From NCBI RefSeq assembly GCF_023630705.1, contig NZ_JALQEM010000036.1, positions 62,001-126,000 of the forward strand: a DNA stretch of 64,000 nucleotides. The letters are read 5' to 3'. Position 1 is the stretch's first letter. Each line of letters opens with the position of its first letter. The DNA comes from Caballeronia sp. GAFFF1. GTDB lineage: Bacteria > Pseudomonadota > Gammaproteobacteria > Burkholderiales > Burkholderiaceae. The notes under the pieces were generated by a model, which did no database searches, had not been told where the DNA came from, and saw only the letters and a program-made list of their open reading frames with translations. The position numbers were made by a program, and so were the translations under genes. This document shows, piece by piece, positions 1-9,062 of this stretch.

Positions 1-116
1 TCAAGGGCCGGCCGGAAATTTTGGGCGAGCGCATTCAGGCGCTCTTGAAGGACTTGTGTGCCGCTCGGACGGCGACTGTGGCGACTGCGGCGGCTGCGGC
101 TGTCGCTGCGAAGTGA
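1..116 (+). CDS. C-terminal end of an unidentified protein (partial)
   Basis: An open frame enters from the left edge (first complete codon at base 3) and stops at TGA 114-116. The visible 37 residues begin KGRPEILGERIQALL, a probable amphipathic helix, and end in an Ala-rich tail. It stops 7 bases before the ATG of the next gene, so the two are probably co-transcribed. The family cannot be named from this tail; a sugar transferase would suit the neighbour, but that is only a guess. Confidence 0.5.
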   Translation, partial: KGRPEILGERIQALLKDLCAARTATVATAAAAAVAAK

Positions 117-123
117 GGCAAAC

Positions 124-1890
124 ATGAAGGAAACCAGCAAAGCAAGCCAGCGCCGTTCGCATGAACCGGCATTCGTCCAGCACTACTTCGTGGGCGACGG
201 CCTCGATATCGGCGTAACCGATGATCCGCTTTCATCGCATGCACACGTCTTTCCGCGCATGGGCAAGGTCACGTCGTGGGCCGCCGAAAAGGGCGATCTC
301 GCTTCGATGGACGGCGCGAGCGACGCGGGATTCGATTTCGTGCACGCGAGCCACGTGCTCGCCCGCCAGCAGAATCCGCACAAGGCGCTCGCGCGATGGC
401 TCGATCTCGTCAAGCCGGGCGGTCATGTGGTCGTCACCGTGCCGGACGAAGACCTCTACGGCAAGGGCGTGTGGCCGAGCCGCTTCAACGGCGCGCACAA
501 GGCGAGCTTCACCATCTACAAGGCCGAGAAGAAGCTGCCGCGCTCGGTGAACGTGCTGGAACTCGTACAGGCGATGTCGCATGTGGCGGACTGCGAGCGC
601 ATTGCGCTCGTGCGCGACAGCTTCAACGCCGCGAGAGCGGACGCGGACCAGACCGCCGACAGCAACGCCGAGTGCGTGATCGAAATCGTGCTGCGCAAGC
701 GCGCCGTGCCAACGGCGCATGAGATGAAGCATGCGATGGAGCACGCGCACAACGCGGCGGACGCCATCGCCGCGGCGCAGGCGGCGGTGCGTCAGTATCC
801 GTATCGCTTCGACATCTATCACCGCGCGATGATGCAGTTCCTGCGCTGGGATGCGCCCGAGCTCGCCGACGCCATCTGGAAGCAGTGCGTCGAGCGATTG
901 CCGGGCGAGCATCTGCCGCGTCTTTACGAGGCGTTGCATCTGATCGCGCGCGGCAAGCTGAACGAAGGCTTCGCGTTGCGGGAAACGCTGATGGCGCCGT
1001 TCGGATGGAAGCGCCGCAGCACCATGGAGCCCCCGCAGAACGTGCCGCAGTGGAAGGGCGAATCGTTGAGCGGCAAGTCCATCGCCATCTGGAGCGAGTT
1101 CGGCCTGGGCGACGAGATCTTCTTCCTGCGCTTCGCGAAGATCTTCCGCGAGAAATGCGGCGCGAAGCGTGTGGTCGTCGTGTGTCAGGCGCCGCTCGTC
1201 GAACTGTACGAGGCGTCGCTCGGCGCGGGCGATGTCGTCAATGTGCAGGACGCCGCGAACATGACGGGCATCGACTACTGGGTGTTTCCGCACGCCATAC
1301 CGGCGCATATGCCGCTCGAACTCGACGCGCTGCCGCGCACGGTGCCTTATCTGCGCGCGCCCGCAGCCGTTGCGTCGAAGCTGCCCGATGTTGCGCCGGG
1401 AAAGCTGAAGGTCGGCGTCGTGTTCAAGGGCAACCCGACGCACGAGAACGATGGCCACCGCTCGCTGCCGTCGCTTGCCGTGCTGAACGATCTGCTCGGG
1501 ATGGACGGTATCGAATTCTTCAGTCTGCAAAAGGGCGCGGGCGCCGACGAAGCGGTACGATACGCAACCGAACGCGCCAACTTCCACGACGTGGGCGCAC
1601 GCCTCAACACGATGGCGGAAACGGCGAGCGCCATCGCGGCACTGGACCTCGTGCTGACCGTGGATACGTCGGTCGCGCACGTCGCGGGCGCGATGGGCAA
1701 GCCGGTGTGGCTGATGTTGCCCGCCTACGGCGACTGGCGCTGGCATTACACGCGGGAAGACAGTCCGTGGTATCCGAGCATGCGCCTCTTTCGCCGCCGC
1801 TTCGGTGGCGACTGGGCGGAAGTCGTCGCGCGCATCGGCGGACACTTGCGGTATCAACGGGCGATGCAGGCCCCGGCCGCAAGCGCGTGA
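124..1890 (+). CDS. Methyltransferase-like / GT9-like glycosyltransferase fusion protein
   Basis: The protein has 588 residues from ATG 124, chosen because GTGAGG lies just upstream and the previous gene stops at 116. Residues 1-190 look like a class I SAM-dependent methyltransferase core, with DIGVTDDP near the start and KPGGHVVVTVPD around 95-106. Residues 200-310 form a helical, TPR-like linker. From about 325 (GLGDEIFFLRFAKIF) to the end it resembles the ADP-heptose transferase (GT9) fold, including VGVVFKGNPTHENDGHRS and LTVDTSVAHVAGAMGKPVW near 510. A role in modifying a surface glycan or flagellin is inferred from similar TPR-GT proteins. The next gene starts at its stop codon (TGATG overlap). 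Confidence 0.75.
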   Translation: MKETSKASQRRSHEPAFVQHYFVGDGLDIGVTDDPLSSHAHVFPRMGKVTSWAAEKGDLASMDGASDAGFDFVHASHVLARQQNPHKALARWLDLVKPGGHVVVTVPDEDLYGKGVWPSRFNGAHKASFTIYKAEKKLPRSVNVLELVQAMSHVADCERIALVRDSFNAARADADQTADSNAECVIEIVLRKRAVPTAHEMKHAMEHAHNAADAIAAAQAAVRQYPYRFDIYHRAMMQFLRWDAPELADAIWKQCVERLPGEHLPRLYEALHLIARGKLNEGFALRETLMAPFGWKRRSTMEPPQNVPQWKGESLSGKSIAIWSEFGLGDEIFFLRFAKIFREKCGAKRVVVVCQAPLVELYEASLGAGDVVNVQDAANMTGIDYWVFPHAIPAHMPLELDALPRTVPYLRAPAAVASKLPDVAPGKLKVGVVFKGNPTHENDGHRSLPSLAVLNDLLGMDGIEFFSLQKGAGADEAVRYATERANFHDVGARLNTMAETASAIAALDLVLTVDTSVAHVAGAMGKPVWLMLPAYGDWRWHYTREDSPWYPSMRLFRRRFGGDWAEVVARIGGHLRYQRAMQAPAASA

Positions 1891-2207
1891 TGAAACGCCC
1901 TTCGCCGCGTCAGGTGTTCGTGACGTTCATCGGCAACTTCGTGCTTGCATTGGGTGTGCTGCTCGCCGCGTCGAACGTGTTGCGGGACTCGTGCAGCGGC
2001 TGTGCGGCGCCACAGCGTGCGTTGATCGTCATTGCGGCGGCGACGTGCATCGTCGTCGCGCGGCCGGCGTTCAGAACGGAGCGCGGCCGCGCGAGCCGCT
2101 CGATGTTCGCCTCGGAGCCGGACATCGACGCCCTCTTTATCGGCCGATTGATGGGGCTCGCGCTCGGCGTGATGACTTCGCTTTGGCTCAGCGTGTCGTT
2201 CCGCTGA
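1890..2207 (+). CDS. Small hypothetical membrane protein
   Basis: The protein has 105 residues and starts at ATG 1890, overlapping the upstream stop codon as TGATG, which suggests translational coupling. Hydrophobic segments lie at about residues 8-27 (VFVTFIGNFVLALGVLLAA), 45-58 and 85-104, so two or three membrane spans are likely. The short loop after the first span contains CSGC. I do not recognise a family. Its position at the end of the glycosyltransferase unit is the only hint of function. Confidence 0.6.
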   Translation: MKRPSPRQVFVTFIGNFVLALGVLLAASNVLRDSCSGCAAPQRALIVIAAATCIVVARPAFRTERGRASRSMFASEPDIDALFIGRLMGLALGVMTSLWLSVSFR

Positions 2208-2652
2208 ACCGGCGAGCCGGTGTCAACGAATCGAAATCCGTCTATATCGCGCGACGCTGGGGGCGCGTGAAAATGTAAGCGACCTGCGATGTCCGGGAAA
2301 GCTTGCCCGCGCGTGCAATGCATGGCGCGTTCAAGCACAAGGGAGCCATCCCGCCCGGACCTCCGGTTCTTGTTCGACCCACTTCGCCGCCTTACCCGGG
2401 CGGTTTTTTTTTGCTGGAGAGAAGGGCTCGACGAGCGAAACAGTGCGTCTGCCTCGTTGCTGCACGTTATCGACATTGTTCGATATATCGCGCGACAACG
2501 TTTGACTAAAGTCATGGGATTGATGCTGCAGGGGATGGACGCAAGCCATGCATGCGGGGTGTCGGCGATGGCTTCGGTCCTGCGCAGAGGCACCGCATAG
2601 GCGAAGCGGCCGCCTCACCGGATGCCAGCCGCATTCCTAGACAGGTGCTCAC
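2208..2652. other. Intergenic region with a terminator; no gene seen
   Basis: No convincing coding frame was found. The first half ends in the inverted repeat and T-run listed separately. The second half contains an AT-richer stretch (around 2478-2520) with an imperfect dyad, TTGTTCGATATATCG, probably the promoter side of the gene starting at 2653. Confidence 0.4.
2351..2412 (+). terminator. Rho-independent-type terminator after the 1890-2207 gene
   Basis: CCGCCCGG (2351-2358) is exactly complementary to CCGGGCGG (2396-2403), which is followed directly by nine T. A shorter alternative stem, CCGCC/GGCGG (2387-2391 and 2399-2403), uses the same T-run. Either would end transcription of the upstream unit. 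Confidence 0.65.
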
Positions 2653-3081
2653 ATGTTCGTTTCAGATTCGATCAGCCAGGCCTTTCGCAAGTGTTGTGAA
2701 GCAGTGGGAATCGCGTCGACGTTCCTGGTACCCGCGTTCTTCGCCATGTCGTTCGTCATACTCGCGGTGCTGTGCGTGGGTATGTCGGAGTCCATATTAA
2801 ATATAACGATCGCAGTCGTGTTCATCGTGGCGATGCTCGTGATTACCGGCATGCTGTTAGCCGAGAGCCGGAAGTACAAGAAACGCGGAAAGTCACATGT
2901 TACGTCGATGCCGCTCTGTCGCCTGATTGAGCCCGCGCCGCAGGACGATGAACGCCCCCTTGCGAACAGCGAACAATGCGACTGTATCGAGCCGCGTTGC
3001 CGTCTGTGCCGTAGCGGCGGCCGGCGCCTGCGGCTCGGCTGCCTGACCCCTGGAGCCCACTGTGAAGACAGGAATGAATAG
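2653..3081 (+). CDS. Hypothetical small membrane protein
   Basis: The frame gives 142 residues. Two long hydrophobic stretches cover about residues 18-45 (STFLVPAFFAMSFVILAVL) and 50-68 (ITIAVVFIVAMLVITGMLL), followed by a basic KYKKRGK stop-transfer sequence. The C-terminal 60 residues are polar and Cys-rich (CDCIEPRCRLC) and may be a chance extension. The ribosome site upstream of ATG 2653 (ACAGGTG) is modest. No family recognised. Confidence 0.4.
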   Translation: MFVSDSISQAFRKCCEAVGIASTFLVPAFFAMSFVILAVLCVGMSESILNITIAVVFIVAMLVITGMLLAESRKYKKRGKSHVTSMPLCRLIEPAPQDDERPLANSEQCDCIEPRCRLCRSGGRRLRLGCLTPGAHCEDRNE

Positions 3082-3191
3082 CGTCCCATCGGACCAGACC
3101 GCGCTTGCGCACGCGCCGTCCCCCGTCTTTCAATGCGAATGCCCTTATCCTAGAATGACTACAGGGCATCTCTGCCCGCTGGGGAGACGTG

Positions 3192-3314
3192 ATGATGAAA
3201 CAGTCCGTTCGTCTGTTGCACCGATTGCTCCGATTGTTCCGATTACGTCGGGCAGCGCGTCGATTTCATTTTTCGAAGCACATGTCCAACACGCCGGCAA
3301 CGGTGTGCTCATGA
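3192..3314 (+). CDS. Possible 40-residue Arg-rich leader ORF upstream of the response regulator
   Basis: A GGGGAG ribosome site at about 3180-3185 lies 6-7 bases before ATG 3192 (a second ATG follows at 3195). The frame encodes MMKQSVRLLHRLLRLFRLRR and stops at 3312-3314, overlapping the regulator's ATG at 3311 as ATGA. The Leu/Arg segment comes from three tandem 9-base units (CCGATTGCT, CCGATTGTT, CCGATTACG; 3221-3247). The regulator itself has no clear ribosome site, so coupled translation is a reasonable inference. Expression is not shown. Confidence 0.45.
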   Translation: MMKQSVRLLHRLLRLFRLRRAARRFHFSKHMSNTPATVCS

Positions 3315-3976
3315 AGGGACACACCGGTCCCATCCGCGTGGTGCTGGCCGATGACCACCCCATCGTACTTCTGGCCGTGTCCGACCAGTTCTCCAAGCTT
3401 CCCGGCTTCACGATCACCGGCACGGTGAACTCCGGCGCGGAACTGATCCGCGTGCTCGACAAAGCGCCTGCCGATCTCATCATCACCGATCTCGTGATGC
3501 AGGGCGACGAGGAAGTGGAACTCGACGGCTTGCGGCTCGTGAGCAAGCTGCGCCGCTCGTATCCGGATATTCCGCTCGTCGTGCTCACCATGATGACGAG
3601 CGGCGGCATGTTTCATGAACTCTGCAAGCTCGGCGTCGCCGCTATCGTGAGCAAGGAAGAGCCCGCGAGCGAGTTGGCGCAGATCAGCATGCGCGCGCTC
3701 GCCACGAAGGAAACGATCTTCTCGCCGAAGATCCAGCATCGTCTCGCGCGGGAAGGGTCCACGACAAAAGACCTCGCCCGCGAACAGCCGCTTTCGCCGC
3801 GCGAGCTGGAAGTGGTGCGCCTCTTCGCGCAGGGGCTCTCGGTGACCGAGATCGCGCGCACGCTCAACCGCTCGGTGCCGACGGTCGCGACCCAGAAACG
3901 CTCCGCCATGCGCAAGCTGCATGTCGAGAATCACGTGGACCTCGTCAAATACGCCGCGAAGACAGGGTTGGCCTGA
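3311..3976 (+). CDS. RcsB/NarL-family response regulator
   Basis: The protein has 221 residues from ATG 3311. The open frame runs upstream to 3062, but the extra residues are low-quality and MKGHTGPIRVVLADDHPIV is a typical receiver start. The receiver domain (about 1-135) has the acidic pair in LADDH and phosphoacceptor Asp60 in IITDLVMQ. The C-terminal LuxR-type helix-turn-helix (about 160-210) contains LSPRELEVVRLFAQGLS and VPTVATQKRSAMRKL. The arrangement resembles RcsB. Its stop overlaps the start of the hybrid kinase (TGATG), so kinase and regulator are a cognate pair. Confidence 0.85.
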   Translation: MKGHTGPIRVVLADDHPIVLLAVSDQFSKLPGFTITGTVNSGAELIRVLDKAPADLIITDLVMQGDEEVELDGLRLVSKLRRSYPDIPLVVLTMMTSGGMFHELCKLGVAAIVSKEEPASELAQISMRALATKETIFSPKIQHRLAREGSTTKDLAREQPLSPRELEVVRLFAQGLSVTEIARTLNRSVPTVATQKRSAMRKLHVENHVDLVKYAAKTGLA

Positions 3977-6900
3977 TGGAGCGTTTTTTCGCCGCATCGC
4001 AGAATTCTCCTCTGCAAATGCTGCGGATGCTCGAAAGCAACCTGAAGCGCGAGCGGCGCATCTTCGCGATCGCCGTGGGTTTGCTGATCTTCGCCGCGCT
4101 GTGCGGCGCAATGGCCAGCGCGTTTTTCATGTTGAACTCGACGTTGAAGACCGAGGCCGAGTTCGCGCAGACGGCCATGCGCGGCGTGAACGTCAGCGTA
4201 TTCAGCCGATACAACATGCTCACGCCCGGCAGCCTGCTGCTGGAAGTGGGCGCCTTGCCCCCGAAAGACAGCGTGCCCGAGCCGCGAGGCAAGCCTCAGT
4301 GCCAGGCGTATCCATCGGGCCGGGAGGACGCGGCGCTCTCCGCCGCATGCGAGGCGGCGCGTCAGATGATCCCCGAGGAAAGCACGCCGCCCATCCTGCA
4401 GTACGCGAGGTTCGACGGTAGTGCGTCCCACGGTTTCGCGTTCTTCGAGGGCACCGACAACAAAGTCGCGCCGCCCGAGAGGCTGTCCGCACTCACGGAT
4501 CTGGCGAAAATCTTCATGCGCACGCGCGGCATCGCGCCGCTCGACGCCGCGCGCGCCCGGCGCGTCATGTGGTTCATGGCGCCGGCGTCGATCGGATTCG
4601 CGACGCCGACGGTCATCATGTTCATGGTGGTCGCGCGCAACAACGAGCCTTTCGGACTCGTGTACACGCGGGTCTCGCTTCAGAAGGCGATGGACGCCGC
4701 GACGCCGCAATCGATGGAATCGCAGATGGCCATCATGGACGACGAGCATCACGTGCTGGCTGGCGACGACACGGTCTATGTGCGATCCACCAACGCGCAG
4801 CTCGCGAAAGCGCAAGCGGGCGTGTTCCACTGGGCGTCCGGATACAGCTGGGGCGCACGGCTCGACACGCTTGCGCTCGGCATCGGGCATATCGTCGTGG
4901 TGCTGCCGGTCGCGACCGAACTTACCTCGAAGCGCATCCAGTTGTCCATTCTGATGACCGTCACCGGGGCGCTCATCGCCATGTTGCTCGCGATGTACCG
5001 CTACTGGAATTTCCGCTTTCTCACGCGCTCGTACGAGCAGGCGTGCCGCGCGGTCGAAGGCGAGATACTCAACCACCTGCTCGTGCATGCGACGCCCGTG
5101 GGTCTGTGCATCGCGCTGAAGGAAGACCTGCATGTGATCGCGGCCAATCAGGTCGCGCGCTCGCTGTTCGATCTGACCGACGCGTCCATGCGCCTGCCGG
5201 CCGGTCTCTGCGATGCGTTTCGCGCGCACGGCATCGCGCCGGCGAAAGAGGGCCCCGACGCGACCATCCGGCAGCTTCACTACACGCTCGACAAGCCGGA
5301 TGCCGGCACGCTGCATCTGAAGGTGTCGTACGCGTCGGCGGTCGTCAACAAGACCGACGTGCTGTTCTGCGCGATCGCCGACATCACCGAGCACCGCGAA
5401 GTGGAACGGCTGCTGCGCGACGCGAAGGAAAGCAGCGACGCCGCCGCGAAAGCCAAGCTCAGCTTCTTCGCCTCGATGAGTCACGAGATCCGCACGCCGC
5501 TCTCGTCGCTCGTCGGCAATCTGGAACTCGTCGCGCTCGGACCGCTCGCCGCCGAACAGGAAGCCCGCGTTCACGCGATGCAGGCGTCGGCGGGCGCGCT
5601 CTTGCAGGTCGTCAACGACGTGCTCGACTTCTCCAAGATGGACATCGGCGAAATGCGGCTCTCGGAGGAATGGGGCTCCATACGCGCACTCGTGGTCCGC
5701 GTGATGGTCGCGCATGCGCCGCTCGCGAACCGGCAGGGCTTGCGGCTCTTCGTCGTGATCGACCGCTCGTGTCCCGGGAAGCTCTTCTTCGATCCGATTC
5801 GCGTGTCGCAGATTCTGAACAACCTGCTCGGCAACGCGCTCAAGTTCACCTACTCCGGAAAGATCGTCGTGCGCGCCCGATGGCTGAACGAGGCGCTCGA
5901 ACTCAGCGTCGCGGATTCGGGTATCGGCATTCCGCCATCGCAGCGCGAAAAGCTCTTCCAGCCGTTCATTCAGGGCGACGCCCACCGACTCACGCAGGCG
6001 CGCGGAACGGGGCTCGGCTTGTCCATCTGCGTGCGGCTTTGCGAACTCATGAAAGGCCGCATCTCGCTCGACAGCGCCGAAGGCGTCGGCACGCGCATTA
6101 GCGTGTCGCTGCCGCTCGCCGCCGACGCAACCGCGAAAAGCGACGACGCGGTTTTGCTCGACGGCAAGCCGGCCGTTCTGTGCCGCGCGAGCGAGTATCG
6201 TGAATGGTTCGAGAATCTCTACGACCCGGAGCTCAGTTCCGTCACGTATCTGACACAGCCGGACGCCGCGCTCACGGAGGGCTGCGACTACTTCATCGCC
6301 ACGGACGAGTTCACCGAGGAAGATATCAAGGCGGCATGGAAGGACGGCACGCGCGTGATCCGCATGACGCAGGACGGCCCGCTCGTGCCGGTGCATTGGG
6401 GCGACGGCGTGCTCGAAGTGAGCATCTTCAGTCTCAAGGGATTCAAGGACGCGATCGCGACCATCAAGGGACGGCAGCGCGGGTCGACACTGGCCCGCGC
6501 CGCCGACGTGCTGAATTCGCCGGCCGCGCGCAAGGCGGGGCCCACCGTCGTGATCGCGGAAGACAATCTTCTGAATCGCGGGCTCCTGCGCGATCAGCTT
6601 CTGACGCTCGGCGCAACCGTGCTGGAGGCGCACGACGGCGAAGAGGCGCTCGATCTCTTGCGCAAGCATCGCGTGGATATCGTTCTGACCGACATGGACA
6701 TGCCGAAGATGTCGGGAGCCGAACTGCTCGTCGCCGCCCGCGCGCTCGATCCCGCCATGCGCATCTATGCGATCAGCGCGAGCGCAAGCGCGCAGGATGT
6801 CGAGCGCGGGCGCGCGCGCGGCTTCACCGACTATCTGACGAAGCCCGTTCCGCTCGCGGTGCTGGCAGGCGTGCTGCAGACAGCGGGCGCGGAAATGGCG

Positions 6901-7278
6901 CATGCCGCGCAGGAACCGGAGCAGCATGCCGCGAGCGATTCGCACGAAGACGACGATCTTCCGCCGCGCTTCCCGGCGATTCCGCCCGCCTACATGCCCG
7001 ATCTGGCCGGGCAGATCGACGAAGACATCGTCGCGCTGGACGACATCTGCAAGGAAAAGGACGCGCGCAAGCTGCGCCGCTGGGCGCATAAGCTCGCGGG
7101 CGGGCTGACGGTGCTCGGTCCGTCCATGCTGTACGACCAGTGCCAGGAACTGCGCGCGTTGCTGCGTGAATCGGAAAGCTGGGTCGAAGACGTCGATACC
7201 TTCACCGCGCTCATTCGCCGCGACCTGATCGAATTGCGCGACATGCTGCATGCAGTGCTGGACCCGCATCCGAGATAG
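3976..7278 (+). CDS. RcsC-like hybrid histidine kinase with receiver and Hpt domains
   Basis: The protein has 1100 residues. A membrane span (about 28-55), a periplasmic sensor region (55-320) and a second span (about 323-345) are followed by a PAS-like linker. The dimerisation domain has H503 in SMSHEIRTPLSSL; the ATPase domain has NNLLGNALKF and GTGLGLSIC. Residues about 730-840 look like a degenerate receiver or RcsC-type ABL domain without a clear phosphoacceptor. A true receiver follows, with D906 in LTDMDMPKMS and the conserved Lys in YLTKPV. A C-terminal Hpt domain carries H1038 in WAHKLAGG. Signalling probably runs His-Asp-His to the regulator encoded just upstream. Confidence 0.88.
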   Translation: MERFFAASQNSPLQMLRMLESNLKRERRIFAIAVGLLIFAALCGAMASAFFMLNSTLKTEAEFAQTAMRGVNVSVFSRYNMLTPGSLLLEVGALPPKDSVPEPRGKPQCQAYPSGREDAALSAACEAARQMIPEESTPPILQYARFDGSASHGFAFFEGTDNKVAPPERLSALTDLAKIFMRTRGIAPLDAARARRVMWFMAPASIGFATPTVIMFMVVARNNEPFGLVYTRVSLQKAMDAATPQSMESQMAIMDDEHHVLAGDDTVYVRSTNAQLAKAQAGVFHWASGYSWGARLDTLALGIGHIVVVLPVATELTSKRIQLSILMTVTGALIAMLLAMYRYWNFRFLTRSYEQACRAVEGEILNHLLVHATPVGLCIALKEDLHVIAANQVARSLFDLTDASMRLPAGLCDAFRAHGIAPAKEGPDATIRQLHYTLDKPDAGTLHLKVSYASAVVNKTDVLFCAIADITEHREVERLLRDAKESSDAAAKAKLSFFASMSHEIRTPLSSLVGNLELVALGPLAAEQEARVHAMQASAGALLQVVNDVLDFSKMDIGEMRLSEEWGSIRALVVRVMVAHAPLANRQGLRLFVVIDRSCPGKLFFDPIRVSQILNNLLGNALKFTYSGKIVVRARWLNEALELSVADSGIGIPPSQREKLFQPFIQGDAHRLTQARGTGLGLSICVRLCELMKGRISLDSAEGVGTRISVSLPLAADATAKSDDAVLLDGKPAVLCRASEYREWFENLYDPELSSVTYLTQPDAALTEGCDYFIATDEFTEEDIKAAWKDGTRVIRMTQDGPLVPVHWGDGVLEVSIFSLKGFKDAIATIKGRQRGSTLARAADVLNSPAARKAGPTVVIAEDNLLNRGLLRDQLLTLGATVLEAHDGEEALDLLRKHRVDIVLTDMDMPKMSGAELLVAARALDPAMRIYAISASASAQDVERGRARGFTDYLTKPVPLAVLAGVLQTAGAEMAHAAQEPEQHAASDSHEDDDLPPRFPAIPPAYMPDLAGQIDEDIVALDDICKEKDARKLRRWAHKLAGGLTVLGPSMLYDQCQELRALLRESESWVEDVDTFTALIRRDLIELRDMLHAVLDPHPR

Positions 7279-7290
7279 CGAGCCGGATGA

Positions 7291-8856
7291 TTACATCCGC
7301 TGCGTCGGCGAGGCGACCGCGTCCAGTTCTTCGCGTGCCGCGAGCGCGTCGTCTTCAGAGAAGCGGTATCCGCCGCGGCCTTCGATCTTCGCTTCGTAGA
7401 GCGCGATGTCGGCCCGCTTGAGCGCGCGCTCGAACGATTCGCCCGGCTTCCCAAGCGCAATGCCGATACTCACGCCCAGCGTCACGACCATGCCCGCGTC
7501 GAGTTCGTAAGGCAGCGAGAGATCACGCACGATGCGCCGCGCGAACGCGATGCTCGCCGCATCCGCGAAGTAGGTCGCCACAAGGGCGAATTCGTCGCCG
7601 CCCAGACGCGCCGCGAGTTCGCCATGCCGCATCGCGTTGCGCAGACGGTCCGCGACGCGCCGCAGCAGTTCGTCGCCCGCATCGTGGCCGTGCGAATCGT
7701 TGACGTGCTTGAAGCCGTCCAGATCGACATACATCACCATGACTTTCTCGCGGTGCGCGCTGCCCGCGATCAGGCGCTCGGCGTGGTCGCTCAAGTAACG
7801 CCGGTTCGGCAGGCCGGTCAGCGAGTCGTGATGCGCCCAGTGCAGGATCTTCGCTTCCGCGCGGCGGCGCGCGGTCACGTCCTCGACGATGATGACGGCG
7901 CTGCCGTCCGGCACCGGATCGCGGCTCAGTTCGAGTCGACGGCCATCGGGCAGCGTGAGATCGAGCGGGGCGTGGGGGTCCTTCAGCCACTCGCCGCAGC
8001 GCGCGGTCAACTTCGCGCGCAGGGATTCGCCGTGTCCGGCGAGCGCAAGATAGCCGATGAACTCCGGCAGCGCCACGCCGATGCGCAGCATGTCGGCGCT
8101 CGCGCCGAAGAGCTCCGCCACCTTGCGATTGGCGATGACGACCGCGCCCGCCGCGTCGATGGTACAGAGGCCGTGCGGCATGTGCGCGAGCGCGGCGTCG
8201 AAGCGGGCGGCCAGTTCCGCGTGCTCTTCTTCGGCCGTCATCAGCGCAACGAGATTGCGATAGTGGCGGCGCACGACGACGCTCATCGCAGCGATATAGA
8301 CGACGAGCGGCGGCACGAGCATCCAGTAACCGGCGGGGCCCATGAGCGCGCCCGCGCCGATCGGCACGCTGCCCGCGCAGATCTGCGAGATCGCGAGATG
8401 CGGCACGCCCGCATTGCGCGACGCGATGCCGCCGAGCATGCCGGCCGTCACCATGATCGCGAGCGAGGCGAGCATGGCGTCGCCGGACATGACGCAGGCC
8501 ATCGCGCCCAGGCCGGTCAGGCCGCAGGCGATGAGCCCGAACGGCGCATAGCGCCGCGCCCACGGCTCGGGCTGCGGCGATTGCCTGCGCCGCGCGGCGC
8601 GGTAGCGGCACACGACCGCCACGCGTGCGGCGAGAAGCAGCGCGTCCGCGACGAACCACGCGACGGTCCACGGCGCATGCGCGCGCACGAGCGCGACCAG
8701 CGCGACGAATGCGGTGGAGCCGCCCGCGAGCAGCAGCGGGCGAAGGTCGTCGAGCAGAGTGAAGAGCAGCGAGGAGCGATGGCCCGGCGTGATGCGCCCG
8801 TCGTCCGTTGCCGGTGTCGCCAGAAGGGAATCGAGCAAGGACGAGGAGCCTGACAT
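7291..8856 (-). CDS. Membrane-anchored diguanylate cyclase (PAS-GGDEF)
   Basis: The protein has 521 residues from the ATG complementary to 8854-8856 (MSGSSSLLDSLLA); the frame extends 13 codons further upstream. Five or six hydrophobic helices fill residues 30-200. A PAS domain follows (MPHGLCTIDAAGAVVIANRK). The catalytic domain begins at DSLTGLPNRRYL and has the intact GGDEF signature in ARLGGDEFALV near residue 420, with no obvious RxxD inhibitory site. It would make cyclic-di-GMP from GTP at the membrane. Convergent with the hybrid kinase gene and divergent from aroQ. Confidence 0.88.
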   Translation of the reverse strand: MSGSSSLLDSLLATPATDDGRITPGHRSSLLFTLLDDLRPLLLAGGSTAFVALVALVRAHAPWTVAWFVADALLLAARVAVVCRYRAARRRQSPQPEPWARRYAPFGLIACGLTGLGAMACVMSGDAMLASLAIMVTAGMLGGIASRNAGVPHLAISQICAGSVPIGAGALMGPAGYWMLVPPLVVYIAAMSVVVRRHYRNLVALMTAEEEHAELAARFDAALAHMPHGLCTIDAAGAVVIANRKVAELFGASADMLRIGVALPEFIGYLALAGHGESLRAKLTARCGEWLKDPHAPLDLTLPDGRRLELSRDPVPDGSAVIIVEDVTARRRAEAKILHWAHHDSLTGLPNRRYLSDHAERLIAGSAHREKVMVMYVDLDGFKHVNDSHGHDAGDELLRRVADRLRNAMRHGELAARLGGDEFALVATYFADAASIAFARRIVRDLSLPYELDAGMVVTLGVSIGIALGKPGESFERALKRADIALYEAKIEGRGGYRFSEDDALAAREELDAVASPTQRM

Positions 8857-9062
8857 GCGAGATACCGGCGGACCGGAAAAATACTGGGAAGGCATCGGTG
8901 AGGCACGGGCTTATCCGGCGTGCACCGTCATATGCGGGTTTACGGCAGGTCGGTCGAAAACTGAAAGAGGCAAGCGGTCAGCAGGCGCTATTGTCATCGC
9001 GCGAGCCGGCCTTCAGAATCTGCGCATCCCCGAGCCGCTGCTTATCAATTCAAGGACACACC

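Noticed and set aside
232..1857. 541-codon minus-strand frame over the methyltransferase/GT9 gene
   Set aside because: Same reason: shadow of a recognisable plus-strand gene, with biased composition and no ribosome site.
3062..3310. N-terminal extension of the response regulator to ATG 3062
   Set aside because: The extra 83 residues are unlike any receiver start, and the ATG at 3311 gives the normal length and overlaps the leader ORF in a coupled manner.
3931..7269. 1112-codon open frame on the minus strand across the hybrid kinase gene
   Set aside because: It is antisense to a kinase with complete domain motifs; its Arg/His-rich composition is what the reverse strand of a high-GC gene gives, and no family motif is seen.
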